DNA from: Ficedula albicollis
Lineage: Eukaryota; Chordata; Aves; Passeriformes; Muscicapidae
Direction: 5' to 3'
NCBI RefSeq assembly: GCF_000247815.1
Contig: NC_021675.1
Span: forward strand, 62,302,462-62,366,461
Length of the DNA: 64,000 nucleotides
The translations under genes were made by a program, and so were the position numbers. The notes beneath the pieces were generated by a model. That model was not told where the DNA came from, searched no databases, and saw nothing but the letters and a program-made list of their open reading frames with translations. This document shows positions 34,961-47,438 of this stretch, piece by piece (position 1 is the stretch's first letter; every line of letters starts with the position of its first letter).

Positions 34961-37170
34961 GTAAGGTGAACACCAGGGTTAGGGAAATAATACTCTGTTG
35001 CTTATCAGAGGGAAGGCCTCCTTGACTTAGAGGAAATTAGAACTGTACCATCTTTTGCAGTCCTCATTCAAACACAATTTTTGCTTCAGACCTTTCTGTC
35101 TTCATAAATGCTAATCTACATTAGCATATCAATCATCAATTTCTACATATGCAGCAATACCTCAACACACCAATTGTACTGGCAATCCAATCATTAAAAA
35201 ATTGTACATTCATATACGTGAACTAATAGATATAAAATGCAAGCTAACATTTTGAAACTCACTTCTACATTACCAAAAGACCAAACCATGGGTTTAGGTT
35301 GTGCCCAAATCCCATATTATCCCCTCAGCACTCCTGATGCTGTGGGTCTCCAGACAATTTGGAAATGGAAACCTCACTTCTTCACCTTCAAATATGCAGC
35401 CAAAGTTTGTGGAATAAGTAGCAACAGTTTGTTCTCCAGTGGGTTCACACACAAGGTCAGATCTCAGGAACTGATAACTCCCCAACTGAGTCATACATTT
35501 CTAGCACTTCCCCAGCTGATGGTTACACAAGAGAAGAGATTTTTGCACTTGTTCAGCTCTCCAGTACAGGACATCAACAGGGATTGTACCTGTGGATGGT
35601 ACAATCCTAGAGTGACTGTAATTGAAATAAATAAACAAATAAGGTCTTTATCCACCAATGAATCATTTGAAGGACACAATGTAAAACAAGCCTCAGCTGG
35701 CCTCTCCTACATCTCACAGGACTGTCTGTGAATGGGCACATCAAAGCAATGACCCAAAGCAGTTAATCATTAATGACACTGCCTTGCCAGAACACGGTGC
35801 ACCTGCCAAGCTGCACTGCTCATTTTGGTATTAATGTCTTGAGAGAAGAAGCCTTGTGCCCTGTCAGAGGCAGATAGATATTCTTACATATCCAACCCTA
35901 TCAACTGCTCTACTTAAATGCACATTACTAATCCAAAGCCTGAAAGCAACACTTACTGAATGGAATCTGAAAGAGAGAAATCATTCTCTCTTGATTATTT
36001 TGCTCAAAAGCCCACAGGTTTAGAGGATGACCCTAGCTGTGTTGTAAATTAAACAGCTGCTGTGATCTGATTGAAAAGGCTCAAGTGATTTAACCAATCG
36101 CTAAAGCTGTTCATTAGAATTACAAAACAACCAAGAAAATCTTTGGTTGGTGACACACCATCATATTTTAAAATATTCAGCATGGCCAAGAGGCCAGGAC
36201 CCTGTGTATGCTGTCCCTCTCCTAAGCTGTCAGGCATGCACAGTGTTGGTGTTGTGTAACACCTGTTCAGAAAACATCTAATTTGTTTGTATCAGCCGTG
36301 AAGATCCCCTCTTGTTTCACAAATGAGTTTTTCAGTTCAGTCAAATAAAGACTAATTTTGAAATGTTCATTTAAAAGAACAATATTCCTCTACCCATCAC
36401 AGTGACAAGTAGAGGAATTAGGAATGAGCCAGAGATTACTTGGTAAAACATCCCCAATTTGTGAAGCCCTCTGAGATACTTCAAATATGGTTTAGTTCTT
36501 GCTTACAAAATGTGCTCATTTTAACACCTTTCCCCATTTTGCAGTACAATTTATTATTCTGTTCACATTTGAACTAACACATGCAATATTTTACAGGTTT
36601 TTATTCCTCCTACAAGGCACAAGGACTGTTTTTTCCATCACTTCCTCACAGGTGACTCTACTGGTAGCTAAGGACACACTCCTGATTTTTGTCCAGCAAT
36701 ATAAAAAAAGTCAGAATCAAACTCATATTTTCCTCAGCATTATTAGATTTATGATCTCCTTGGTTTTATGAATATTTCTACTGGGCTTATATCCATTATT
36801 TCCTTACATCTATTATTGCTACAATATCATCTTTGAATGAAGACAAATAGAAAGGAATTCAGGAATGTTCTGTTTGGCTATTCTCATAAAGATTTAATAA
36901 CTTTTACAGGTTTTTGCTTAAGAATTCCATTAAAAGCATAGCTTCTTGGATGCAGGCTGCTTCTAGAAAACAAAGTTAAAGCTTACTACAACATGAAATA
37001 AATATGTACTTTCTGCTGTTATTCAGGGAACATAAAATATTTAAAATTCTTTTCCACTCTAAGTCGTAAGGCATTTTGCTAATCCACTGCAATTTTGTAG
37101 TAATTTTAAAAGGTCACAGACCTCTTTATAAACTTGATAATCAAGTGCACAGCAACCTTTCCACTGGCCA
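34961..37170. other. noncoding stretch, nothing recognised
   Basis: Unique sequence. A 164-codon open frame at 35237-35731 has no recognisable motif and I treat it as chance. Confidence 0.45.
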
Positions 37171-38130
37171 ATGCAATGCTGTGCTCCCTGAAGTCAAGTG
37201 GATTAATGCCTGGTTCTACAAAACATTTGGGGCCTCCATAATGAGCACTACTTTTCTTTATCACTTTGGCTTTCTTATTTCCTGCTCCATTTTAATGACA
37301 CAGCCATTAATGGGAGATACTGTCAATGCAGAATCTCTAACACTAAATAGAAAGAATTTGTCATTCCAGTTAACAATTGTGCCTTGTTATTTCTGTGCTT
37401 AGGGAGAAACAAAACTTCTCCATATGGCCAAAGTAGCTCTTTAAGAGAGATTTCCTAAGAAGAGAGTTTTGTCTTTTTTACTGGGATTGCATTGCCCATG
37501 AGTTTTGTTTTGCCTTCTGGTTTCATGCCATGAATTTTAAAGCCAGAGCGAAATATCATGAAGGAAAAAGAGAAAAAGTGTATCTAACATACCTTCCACT
37601 GTGAAATAGAAGTATTTTGATTAAATATTAGAGTATTATAGAGGGATGTGATGCAATGCTGTGCTCCCTGAAGTCAAGTGGATTAATGCCTGGTTCTACA
37701 AAACATTTGGGGCCTCCATAATGAGCACTACTTTTCTTTATCACTTTGGCTTTCTTATTTCCTGCTCCATTTTAATGACACAGCCATTAATGGGAGATAC
37801 TGTCAATGCAGAATCTCTAACACTAAATAGAAAGAATTTGTCATTCCAGTTAACAATTGTGCCTTGTTATTTCTGTGCTTAGGGAGAAACAAAACTTCTC
37901 CGTATGGCCAAAGTAGCTCTTTAAGAGAGATTTCCTAAGAAGAGAGTTTTGTCTTTTTTACTGGGATTGCATTGCCCATGAGTTTTGTTTTGCCTTCTGG
38001 TTTCATGCCATGAATTTTAAAGCCAGAGCGAAATATCATGAAGGAAAAAGAGAAAAAGTGTATCTAACATACCTTCCACTGTGAAATAGAAGTATTTTGA
38101 TTAAATACTAGAGTATTATAGAAGGATGTG
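37171..38130. repeat. 480 bp direct tandem duplication
   Basis: ATGCAATGCTGTGCTCCCTG begins at 37171 and 37651, and the units end GGATGTG. Visible differences are CCATATGG/CCGTATGG, AATATTAG/AATACTAG and GAGGGATG/GAAGGATG, which is three in 480 bp. Open frames crossing it are repeated in frame because 480 is a multiple of three. They have no recognisable product. Confidence 0.95.
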
Positions 38131-38132
38131 AT

Positions 38133-38302
38133 AAAATACAAAACAAATTACAATGTCCTTGTAGCATATGCTGTGCATTTGCAGAGCTCTGAAACCTTGA
38201 GTGGAAATGTCACATGTAAAATACAAAACAAATTACAATGTCCTTGTACCATATGCTGTGCATTTGCCGAGCTCTGAAACCTCGAGTGGAAATGTCACAT
38301 AA
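38133..38302. repeat. 85 bp direct tandem duplication
   Basis: AAAATACAAAACAAATTACA begins at 38133 and 38218. The copies differ at GTAGCATATG/GTACCATATG, TTGCAGAGC/TTGCCGAGC and CCTTGAG/CCTCGAG. It directly follows the 480 bp duplication. Confidence 0.92.
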
Positions 38303-39425
38303 GCTGGTACCAGGTCACACAAAACCCAGAGCTGCAGCTTGCTCACCTGCACTTCTTGGGTAGACCAAAAAGAGACTTTCTAGAAACTAGGGCTGTCTCC
38401 CTGCGTACCTGACACCCCTCTGGCCTGTCAGGAGCCCCCTGCAGCCCCCATGGCTATAGGATGGGGCAGCCAATTCCCAATCTTGGCACAATGAAGGTAT
38501 TGCACAGCTGCCCCTCATCTGATGCAAGGCTGGGTTTATCCAGGTCTTCTGAAAGAGAGGGAACAGGTAGGGTAGAAACTGGAGCCCCTTAAAAAAAGGC
38601 ACTTTGATAAGGATTGTGGGCCTGGTGAGTGAAAACTTCTGGGGATTTTCTGAACTAAGCCCTGCTCCTGCTGGGAACAGGAATGACAGCAAGAACAGCA
38701 CTTGGGGATCCCACTGACCCTGCCTTCCTAAATCAACACTTTAACTTCCCAGCCACACTTGTGTTATTAACAAATTCTTGTCTGAACAAGATAAATGTTA
38801 ATTGAAACAGTTCTGTTCCATTATGGCTCTTTGTCTATTATTTATTTGATTCAATTCAGAAATTTTTCTATATTATTTAACGGGTGCCTATCTTCAGCTT
38901 AGCAGTGAATAATGCATTAAGACAACTGTAGAATAATCTGAATTGATTGGAAAATGGATGAAAGCTGTTATATTTAATATAAACAATTTTGTTTCTGAAC
39001 TGGCATGTATATGTCACTATCCAATTGATTAATATTTGCAGTAAATCATCTTACACCTGGTAGCTGTGGTGATGTGTTGGGATTCTTCTTTTCTAGGTTC
39101 TCAATGAAAAAGGGAAAGCTGGTCGCAGTTGCAGCAAAATAGAGCTGAAGTGTTAGATGAGGAATGAGAGACACAAACACCTCTGGTACAGATGGGTGGA
39201 ACCAACAGGGTCATCAGGAGAGATGGCAGCTCCTGTCTTCCAGCAGTCCTAACTCCAATGGGTTTCAGGAATAAATAGTTGAGGGGTATTCATCAATCTT
39301 CCCTAGGAATCACCTAATTAGGAGAGGTATAAATTACTTAAATCACCAGCAACTGGGTGCAAGTAATGAATTAAAGACCATGTTGGAAACACAGCTGAGA
39401 AAACTACTGGAAGAGCAAGCACATG
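38303..39425. other. noncoding stretch, nothing recognised
   Basis: Unique sequence without a supportable gene or repeat. Confidence 0.5.
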
Positions 39426-39584
39426 ACAATCCTTTGCAAAAAATATGGATAAGAAAAACCTCTGTGAAAAAAATCCCTAAGGCTTCTGCAAATAGAGCTG
39501 AGAGAACAATCCTTTGCAAAAAATATGGATAAGAAAAGCCTCTGTGAAAAAATCCCTAAGGCTGCTGCAAATAGAGCTGAGAGT
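39426..39584. repeat. 80 bp direct tandem duplication
   Basis: ACAATCCTTTGCAAAAAATA starts at 39426 and 39506. Units end AAATAGAGCTGAGAG. There are a few differences, including AAAAACC/AAAAGCC, one A fewer in the run before TCCCTAAGG, and CTTCTGC/CTGCTGC. Confidence 0.92.
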
Positions 39585-42415
39585 AGCTTAATATGAAAAC
39601 CTGCATATGGGATGGACAAACCAAAGCAAGGATATTGCCACACAGTTGTTCACCACAAATTATTTTCCAAAGTCCAGGAAAGATCGTAAGGTTTTGTTTG
39701 TTGGCAAGAAATAAGTTTGTAGGCTATGATATAAATTATAAATTAATTTATGGGCACTTCTCTGAAATGGCAGAAGAAAATGCTGTGGCCACATTTCATC
39801 AACAAAGAATTGCTTAATCATATTAACTAGCAGATAAGAGAGGCAATGAGCCACATGAAAATAAGTTTAGAGGTTACATGCTTTAAGAGGCAAAAATTTT
39901 GCTAATTGAAAGAAAAAATACGGTTCACTCATAAAGAGCAAACTCACCTACATCAGTGGCATGAAAGCAAGAATGTGAGGGAACTCATATATCTACTGAC
40001 ATTTTGCTTACTGCAAAATTCTTAGTGCTACAGAAGGTAATGACATTTTAAAATACTTCAAATTCAACAACAAAGCTAAAAGTAAATGTTATGCAGCAAC
40101 TTCTAGAAACAGCTGAATGAGAATTTTTGTGTGTGCTGTGGGAATTCTGTCCTGCTGGACCTGTTTATTAATCTGAAATAGAAATTGCAGAGCTAAATGA
40201 ATGCTACAGATATAAGTTCCTGATCAAGGTGGATATAAAAGACTGCCATTTCCTTTAGCAGCCTTGCCATGAGGCACTAAATGAAATTTTTCTGGATGCC
40301 CGTTTCTGCATTTATCTGCCCCAAATATTCTAGCTATTCTCGGACTGAGAAATTAAGCTAGTACTGAAAAAAGTGAACTTTGAGTCTATGCTTTTGCAGG
40401 CTCAAGAGAAACTAAACTTTTATGTTAAAATTTGTATTTCTTTTAACTAGGAACATGGGACAAAAAGATTGAGATGTAGATAATCTCAAACATGCAGTAA
40501 GAAGGTCAGAAACAATTTACTAGCTGCCTCTGGGGAGAGTGAAATACCCAACAAACCGTTTGGTATTGAAATCAAGGCAAATGATGTGTTCATATTCAAT
40601 CCATAAACAGAAAATGAGTTCCTGCTTACTATGGCATGTTTAGGGAAATAAATCTTTATATAATGATTTGACCTGGCCAGTGAAGAGCTTTAAGCCTCTA
40701 GATTTTATTTTGTCAAATATGACTTATATAAAATTTCCATGGCAAGAGCAAGTTTACATGTTGACACTGACACTTCTGGCCCATCAGGTCAGGCATTTCC
40801 AACTTAAGATCTTCCTGCTGAAGCAGAAAAATAATTCACCACATTGTGATTATGAGCTTGAAGAAAAATACGTGTCATAATATTCCCTTGTGAAAAGAGA
40901 AGATTTAAAAAATACAGATTAATAAGAAAAGTTAAGAGATCCTGGAATCTGGTATTTCATTGTTTTTCTCCAACCATCTCACGTGGTGGTTGAAGGTAAT
41001 TTTGAGTGTCACATGTTCCTCCACTGACTGTAGGACTTCAAAACTCCTGTGGTAACACACAGTCAGCAGATGCATCTCTGCCTTCCAGAGCAGGGATAGT
41101 GTTTGTGGGAAATATGTTCCCAAATGCAAAAAGCAATTTTCTCAGCTGGTAAGAAAAAACAGGTTAACATTTCCACTCTCGTCCTACTGTGTAATTGAGG
41201 GATGAAGTTTTGATCTGTGTTTGCATTTGCAACCTAGTTAATCTCCACAGTAAAAGGCACACATGCACTATTACATATTTCCAGGGGCCCACAGTTTGTG
41301 GAACAGTTGTATATAGAAATAATATATCTTAGATACATGGTAAATGCTTCAGCACCACTCACCAGCCACTATAATATTTTAGTGTCTTAAAATCTCACTG
41401 GCAACATCATAACTTAATTGGAGTCCTGGAAATAATTAATTGGGAAGAACACAAGGCTCATGAAGAAGATGAGAGTCCACGTTAGATGAGCATACAGAGG
41501 ATTCCAAATCAATGCTGGAAAAAACCCAAAGACAAGATCATGAGGTTTCATTAAAATAATTGCTCTAAGATGTTCTGTGCCAACTCTTGTCCTAGATTAT
41601 ATGAACATAAATAAGAGAAAAATACAGCTGCTATAAACAATTTTGAACTGAATTTTGTGTAAATAATATCATAATCTAATGGCATCACCTAACAAGTTTT
41701 TTGCTATAGTATGTAAAATATTCTAAATTATCAGTACTAGAACCTCCCAACCCTCTTCTGCCAGCCTTGATGATATCCCTGTTACATTTGCCTGTTTTCC
41801 TGCTGGGAAATATATTTGTCATCTAAGTTATATGACTTTCTATACCTGATACAATTTTATGCTTATGTTTACTAATTTTTTCAAAACTGACCTGTGAAAA
41901 ACAAATGCTATTTTGTTCCACTAGGGATTAGTTCCAACAATCAAGTAGCAGCACACTTAGCTCTATTGTTTCAAGTTCCTGATTTCTGTATTTCAAGATT
42001 ATTTTTATTAGCACTAATGCTTATGATAAAAAAGAGAGCCAGACTCATTCACTATATATTTAGATCATAATGTACAATATCTCCCATGCAAATGACAAGC
42101 CATGGCCATGTTGAACATAATGAGTCTATTCTTGAAACATCTTATTTGAAGTGAATTTCGAGCTAGAATGAAGCTAGACTTTCTCAGAATGTGTTTCTAT
42201 TGCTAACCAAAGACAGGCTTCATGAGGTTTTTGTTTACCTCTTGGAACTAAACCTATTTACAGTTGTGGGTACCAGGACTACAGCACTTTCCTACTGTAA
42301 TTAGGAAAGAATTCTGCTTTATTGTTTGCTGTATCTACCCCTCCTTCCCCAGAAATTATGCCTTATATACATACACTCTTTGTTGTTGCTTTTGCAGCTT
42401 TCCTCTTCTCTGCAG
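39585..42415. other. noncoding stretch, nothing recognised
   Basis: Unique AT-rich sequence with only short random frames. Confidence 0.5.
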
Positions 42416-42524
42416 ATCTTCTTCCCTAAACTGTGATCCTACTTCAGATGAGTCATCTTTATCATCATATCCAAGCCCCCCAGCCATCATTTTAATTCTG
42501 GATGCAAACACTAAAAAGAAATAA
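42416..42524 (+). other. weak candidate terminal exon with stop and AATAAA
   Basis: Two strong pyrimidine-tract acceptors in a row (TTGTTGCTTTTGCAG and CTTTCCTCTTCTCTGCAG) precede an open stretch reading SSSLNCDPTSDESSLSSYPS, then PPAIILILDANTKKK and a TAA stop. An AATAAA overlaps the stop codon, and an A17 run follows about 30 bp later. This could be a 3'-terminal exon, the 3' end of a retrocopy, or chance. I recognise no family. Confidence 0.2.
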
Positions 42525-42542
42525 AATCAATCATGCCCAGTA

Positions 42543-42950
42543 GCAAGTTTATTAAAAAAAAAAAAAAAAAGAGTACCAAATTTTACATGTTATGAAGTTC
42601 TGCTCAACACTTTCCAAAATCTCTGCTGTGTAAAGTCGCCCTTTCTGAGAATAATTGTGTTCTTAGGAACAGGACAATAAAATGCTCCAGGGAAAACAGT
42701 CCCTGGTGCCCAAAGGAAAGCAACTGCTCAAGGAAGAAATTATTGAGCAAGTTTATTAAAAAAAAAAAAAAAAAGAGTACCAAATTTTACATGTTATGAA
42801 GTTCTGCTCAACACTTTCCAAAATCTCTGCTGTGTAAAGTCGCCCTTTCTGAGAATAATTGTGTTCTTAGGAACAGGACAATAAAATGCTCCAGGGAAAA
42901 CAGTCCCTGGTGCCCAAAGGAAAGCAACTGCTCAAGGAAGAAATTATTGA
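42543..42950. repeat. 204 bp direct tandem duplication with A17 run in each copy
   Basis: GCAAGTTTATT followed by 17 A and GAGTACC occurs at 42543 and 42747. I see no substitution between the copies, and the A-run is 17 long in both. Unique sequence (TGGCTGGGGC) resumes at 42951. Confidence 0.95.
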
Positions 42951-43914
42951 TGGCTGGGGCTTTTCTCCCATGTTTCAATTGCCCAGAGAATTGGAACAGG
43001 CCTAGATTAACCTGAACACCTATAATAACACTGCAGCTAATGATCCAAGCCCAGGGAGATGGCAAATTCGATGCTTCATTGACTTAAGCACTCACAGCAG
43101 CAGTTTCCTATTCTGCAGAAGAGGAATAAAGTCCTAGACAGTCCCTCCCCCTTCCCTGGCTCCCTCTGATCCTCTCTCATAAAACAAATTATTGCTTTGT
43201 AGAAAATTTTGTGCAACAGTGAAAGCACCTGAAAAGAAACTTGACAGTGAGGTCTGTGGAGACTCCCTCTCTCTGATGATTGCCACAGTGCAATTGTGTT
43301 GGAAGAGGATTTTCCAGACCACAGGGAAGGATGCTGAGCATTGTTCACTGCCCTTCCTCCCCCAGCCTATGGCACAGACACTGCTGACTGCATTGCTTTG
43401 CACACCAGGACCAAAGGAAGGGTTGCCCTTGTTAACACTCACCTTGAAATAATGAAGATAAAAACATGAAATAGGAGAGTAATTTAACATCTGGAAGCAA
43501 AAACTACTAAAAAATTACGCTTCACGTATAATGAAATTTTATCATCATTGGAAGTCTCAGAAAAGACATGAAGAGTCAGTGACTCTGTACTGCCTCTGAG
43601 ACTGCTGGAAGCACTGAATGACAGTGCAAAAGAAATTTTATGTCAACTAAAAGAGGAATAAAAAGGTATCACAGAGCATGCATGCAAATATATTTTAATC
43701 TTGCAATGTTTTATTTAGGAGAAAAGCAGTGGGGAGTATCATTTGCAAAATAAAAGCAGAAACATAATTATAATTAAAAAAGCCAACCAGGAAAAATTTA
43801 GCTTCTGAAATGTTTTCTCTGTCACTTTGGTGAAAGCTTTCTCCTCATGAAAAGGTCCCACTGCATGGAGTGTGACTATTTTAAGTACCTGCAGTGTTAG
43901 GAGTTGAAACTTTT
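42951..43914. other. noncoding stretch, nothing recognised
   Basis: Unique sequence. Overlapping short frames on the minus strand at 43076-43490 have no recognisable product. Confidence 0.5.
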
Positions 43915-45080
43915 AAGTTTCAGGGAAGTTTCAGGGAAGTTTCAGGGAAGTTTCAGGGAAGTTTCAGGGAAGTTTCAGGGAAGTTTCAGGGAAGTTTCAG
44001 GGAAGTTTCAGGGAAGTTTCAGGGAAGTTTCAGGGAAGTTTCAGGGAAGTTTCAGGGAAGTTTCAGGGAAGTTTCAGGGAAGTTTCAGGGAAGTTTCAGG
44101 GAAGTTTCAGGGAAGTTTCAGGGAAGTTTCAGGGAAGTTTCAGGGAAGTTTCAGGGAAGTTTCAGGGAAGTTTCAGGGAAGTTTCAGGGAAGTTTCAGGG
44201 AAGTTTCAGGGAAGTTTCAGGGAAGTTTCAGGGAAGTTTCAGGGAAGTTTCAGGGAAGTTTCAGGGAAGTTTCAGGGAAGTTTCAGGGAAGTTTCAGGGA
44301 AGTTTCAGGGAAGTTTCAGGGAAGTTTCAGGGAAGTTTCAGGGAAGTTTCAGGGAAGTTTCAGGGAAGTTTCAGGGAAGTTTCAGGGAAGTTTCAGGGAA
44401 GTTTCAGGGAAGTTTCAGGGAAGTTTCAGGGAAGTTTCAGGGAAGTTTCAGGGAAGTTTCAGGGAAGTTTCAGGGAAGTTTCAGGGAAGTTTCAGGGAAG
44501 TTTCAGGGAAGTTTCAGGGAAGTTTCAGGGAAGTTTCAGGGAAGTTTCAGGGAAGTTTCAGGGAAGTTTCAGGGAAGTTTCAGGGAAGTTTCAGGGAAGT
44601 TTCAGGGAAGTTTCAGGGAAGTTTCAGGGAAGTTTCAGGGAAGTTTCAGGGAAGTTTCAGGGAAGTTTCAGGGAAGTTTCAGGGAAGTTTCAGGGAAGTT
44701 TCAGGGAAGTTTCAGGGAAGTTTCAGGGAAGTTTCAGGGAAGTTTCAGGGAAGTTTCAGGGAAGTTTCAGGGAAGTTTCAGGGAAGTTTCAGGGAAGTTT
44801 CAGGGAAGTTTCAGGGAAGTTTCAGGGAAGTTTCAGGGAAGTTTCAGGGAAGTTTCAGGGAAGTTTCAGGGAAGTTTCAGGGAAGTTTCAGGGAAGTTTC
44901 AGGGAAGTTTCAGGGAAGTTTCAGGGAAGTTTCAGGGAAGTTTCAGGGAAGTTTCAGGGAAGTTTCAGGGAAGTTTCAGGGAAGTTTCAGGGAAGTTTCA
45001 GGGAAGTTTCAGGGAAGTTTCAGGGAAGTTTCAGGGAAGTTTCAGGGAAGTTTCAGGGAAGTTTCAGGGAAGTTTCAGGG
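43915..45080. repeat. 11 bp minisatellite, about 106 identical units
   Basis: The unit AGTTTCAGGGA is repeated without visible variation: GTTTCAGGG starts at 43917 and every 11 bp to 45072. Each unit contains TTCAGGGAA, an exact TTCN3GAA. Because the unit is not a multiple of three and has no stop in any forward phase, all plus-strand frames are open and encode the same 11-residue cycle (GSFREVSGKFQ). I read the resulting 419- and 431-codon frames as a by-product. The minus strand contains stops. The lack of unit variants points to very recent expansion or strong homogenisation. Confidence 0.97.
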
Positions 45081-45112
45081 AAGGGAAGGGAAGGGAAGGG
45101 AAGGGAAGGGAA
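45081..45112. repeat. (AAGGG)6 pentanucleotide tract at the array edge
   Basis: Six AAGGG units follow the last 11 bp unit directly. The pentamer equals the GGGAA half of the 11 bp unit, so it may have arisen by loss of the GTTTCA half. Four or more GGG runs with AA loops fit the simple G-quadruplex pattern. Confidence 0.93.
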
Positions 45113-46578
45113 GTTCACTGGTTTGGAGGTGCACATTGCATCTGCCTGTGCATTATGCATTAGCAGTTGCTTTTCTGTCTCTGGGCTGAAGTGGTCTCTA
45201 GTGGGATGCTAACTCCATGCCTGCAATTACTTGTCAGAACAATCAAAGGTCACCAGATCAAAATAACTCATTAGATGTCCTGACTTGTCCAGACAGGAGT
45301 GGAGGCTTTCCTAAAGCAGATACATCCTTTTCCCAGCAAGATCTGGTAAATTATGAACCACCTCCACTCCAACCATATCTGAATTTCCCAAGTACCCTGG
45401 CACCTGTTACCTGTTGCTAACAACAAACAGTTAACATTTATTGTCATAGTTATAATTAACATTTACTGTGCTCAGGGACAAGCACCCCCTTTCAGAAACA
45501 CCCCAGTCTTGCCTCCACTTTGAGCATAACACCTCTCCCATCACCTGCATGACTTTTCCATGGTACCTACATGTGGCATTTGCTCAAACCATTGCATAAG
45601 TGGTTCTGCTCAGCAAGGCTGCCCCTTGAAATCTACATGAATCAGTTGCCATTAACTATTTCAGTTCTCTTATCTTTCATACCTCATTCTTCTCCTACCC
45701 AAAGTTTTATTCCAATGAAATGCAGCCACTTTTCTGCAGGGAGTGACCTCAAAGGACAGGAGTAGCTCGTAAAGCAGAGCTGCACCATTAGTGGTTTCCT
45801 GGTGGACAAGTCACTGAGGCAAAGAGTGGCTGCAGTTCCTGCTACAGCTTTTCTAACCGCCTTTGTGAAGTGCTTTGCACTCAAAAAGCACTGGATAAAA
45901 TACCTGTCCTTGCTATTATTTTCAATTAGCTGCCTGTTGCTGAGTATAAATGTGGCCTAAGCTCAGCAGCCATGACTTTATACCCTGAACGTGTCTTCAA
46001 TTGCTTACCCCCACCTTAATACACATTAGAGATCCCACCTGCAGATTGCTATTCCCACGTTAGACAGCTTCTCTGAACGTGGGACTGAAGGTAGGAAGGA
46101 CCAGCAGCACGAGATTCACAGTACATCACAGGCACAGACACACATCTGCATAACAAAGAGCTTTGTGCCTCTTGTGAAAAGGGGAATTATATGAAGCTCG
46201 CACAGTTTTAACCATCCCAGCTCTAACATTTCTTTTAAAGCCTACGTGTCAGTTTGGATAAATAACTTTGGAGAAGTAGGAATCTTGTGAGTCTCAGCAC
46301 TTCTTTCTGGGGATGGCAGGCTGTGAGACACTGCCATGCTAACACAGAGTAAAGAATGTGCACTTCTTCACAGCCATGAAACAGAAAATACATTGCACTC
46401 AAATAAGATTTTTCTACAATATTAGCAAATTTACTCATTAGATAATGGGACACTGCAGTGTGCATTTCAATTGGATAAAAATCTAATCTAGGTGAGTGCT
46501 GGGTAGAAAACATTTATTGCAAAAGAATTTTAAAAAGGAGAATTTAGAAACTGTCAGACTATTAGTCAATCTTTTCCA
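45113..46578. other. noncoding stretch, nothing recognised
   Basis: Unique sequence. I see no gene or repeat I can support. Confidence 0.5.
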
Positions 46579-46718
46579 GCATCGCTGGGCTGAAAGGAGC
46601 TCATTTCAGAGCCTTCAGGTTAAATACTAGAATATATCTACAGCATGGGCATCGCTGGGCTGAAAGGAGCTCATTTCAGATCCTTCAGATTAAATACTAG
46701 AATATATCTACAGCATGA
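46579..46718. repeat. 70 bp direct tandem duplication
   Basis: GCATCGCTGGGCTGAAAGGA starts at 46579 and 46649. Copies differ at CAGAGCC/CAGATCC and CAGGTTAA/CAGATTAA. A short echo of GATATACCTAG follows. Confidence 0.92.
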
Positions 46719-47438
46719 TATACCTAGATGTCATACCCTGATGATATACCTAGTATTATCTCTCCAAATGTCCTTTGAGCACAGTTTTCTAATTAAAGCC
46801 ACTTCACCCTCTCAAGTATATATTTACTCAAAAAGAACTGTGTTCTATGGCTTCTATCTTATTTATCCAAACCCCAGAGCATGCTTACCAGTATCTCTAC
46901 TTGGCAGCTGTATGTACATTTCAAAATTAATATCAAAAAACAAATAGCTAAGGCAGGAGAATGTGCTGGCAAAACTAAATAAGAAGAATTAAGAACTGAC
47001 ATGACATTGTGACAGATTTTAATTTTGCTGTAATATATTTTATAGTACAAAAAACACCTAGAATTAAGTCCAAGAAGACAATGGTGACTTAATCTGTTTA
47101 GCTATCTGACCTAAGTATCAAAGCAAACAATTTTAATGCTAAAGAAAATACTTTTACTTAGATAAATTGTTCTAGGACCCAGTTTGTTCACTGCTTAAAA
47201 TAAACGAAGATAAACAAATAAAAAATATACTTTTGTTCTTGCTTAAAATCCTCTGTTTTCATCCTGCATCTTGCTATACTTTTCTCTGCAAGATTGAAGA
47301 GCTACCTACAATTGGAGCACTGCTCATGCTAATTAAGGCTTTAGCCTTCTGGATAAAATGAGAAGTCTGAACTTCTGTGTCCTTTCACAGTCAGCTGTTG
47401 TGAATCAATGTACTGTGCAGGGACAAGGTGAGTTAGAA
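46719..47438. other. noncoding stretch, nothing recognised
   Basis: Unique AT-rich DNA. Confidence 0.5.

Noticed and set aside
43894..45189. 431- and 419-codon open frames as a repetitive protein gene
   Set aside because: Both are read from the 11 bp minisatellite, which is open in every forward frame by construction. There is no splice, promoter or flanking coding evidence.
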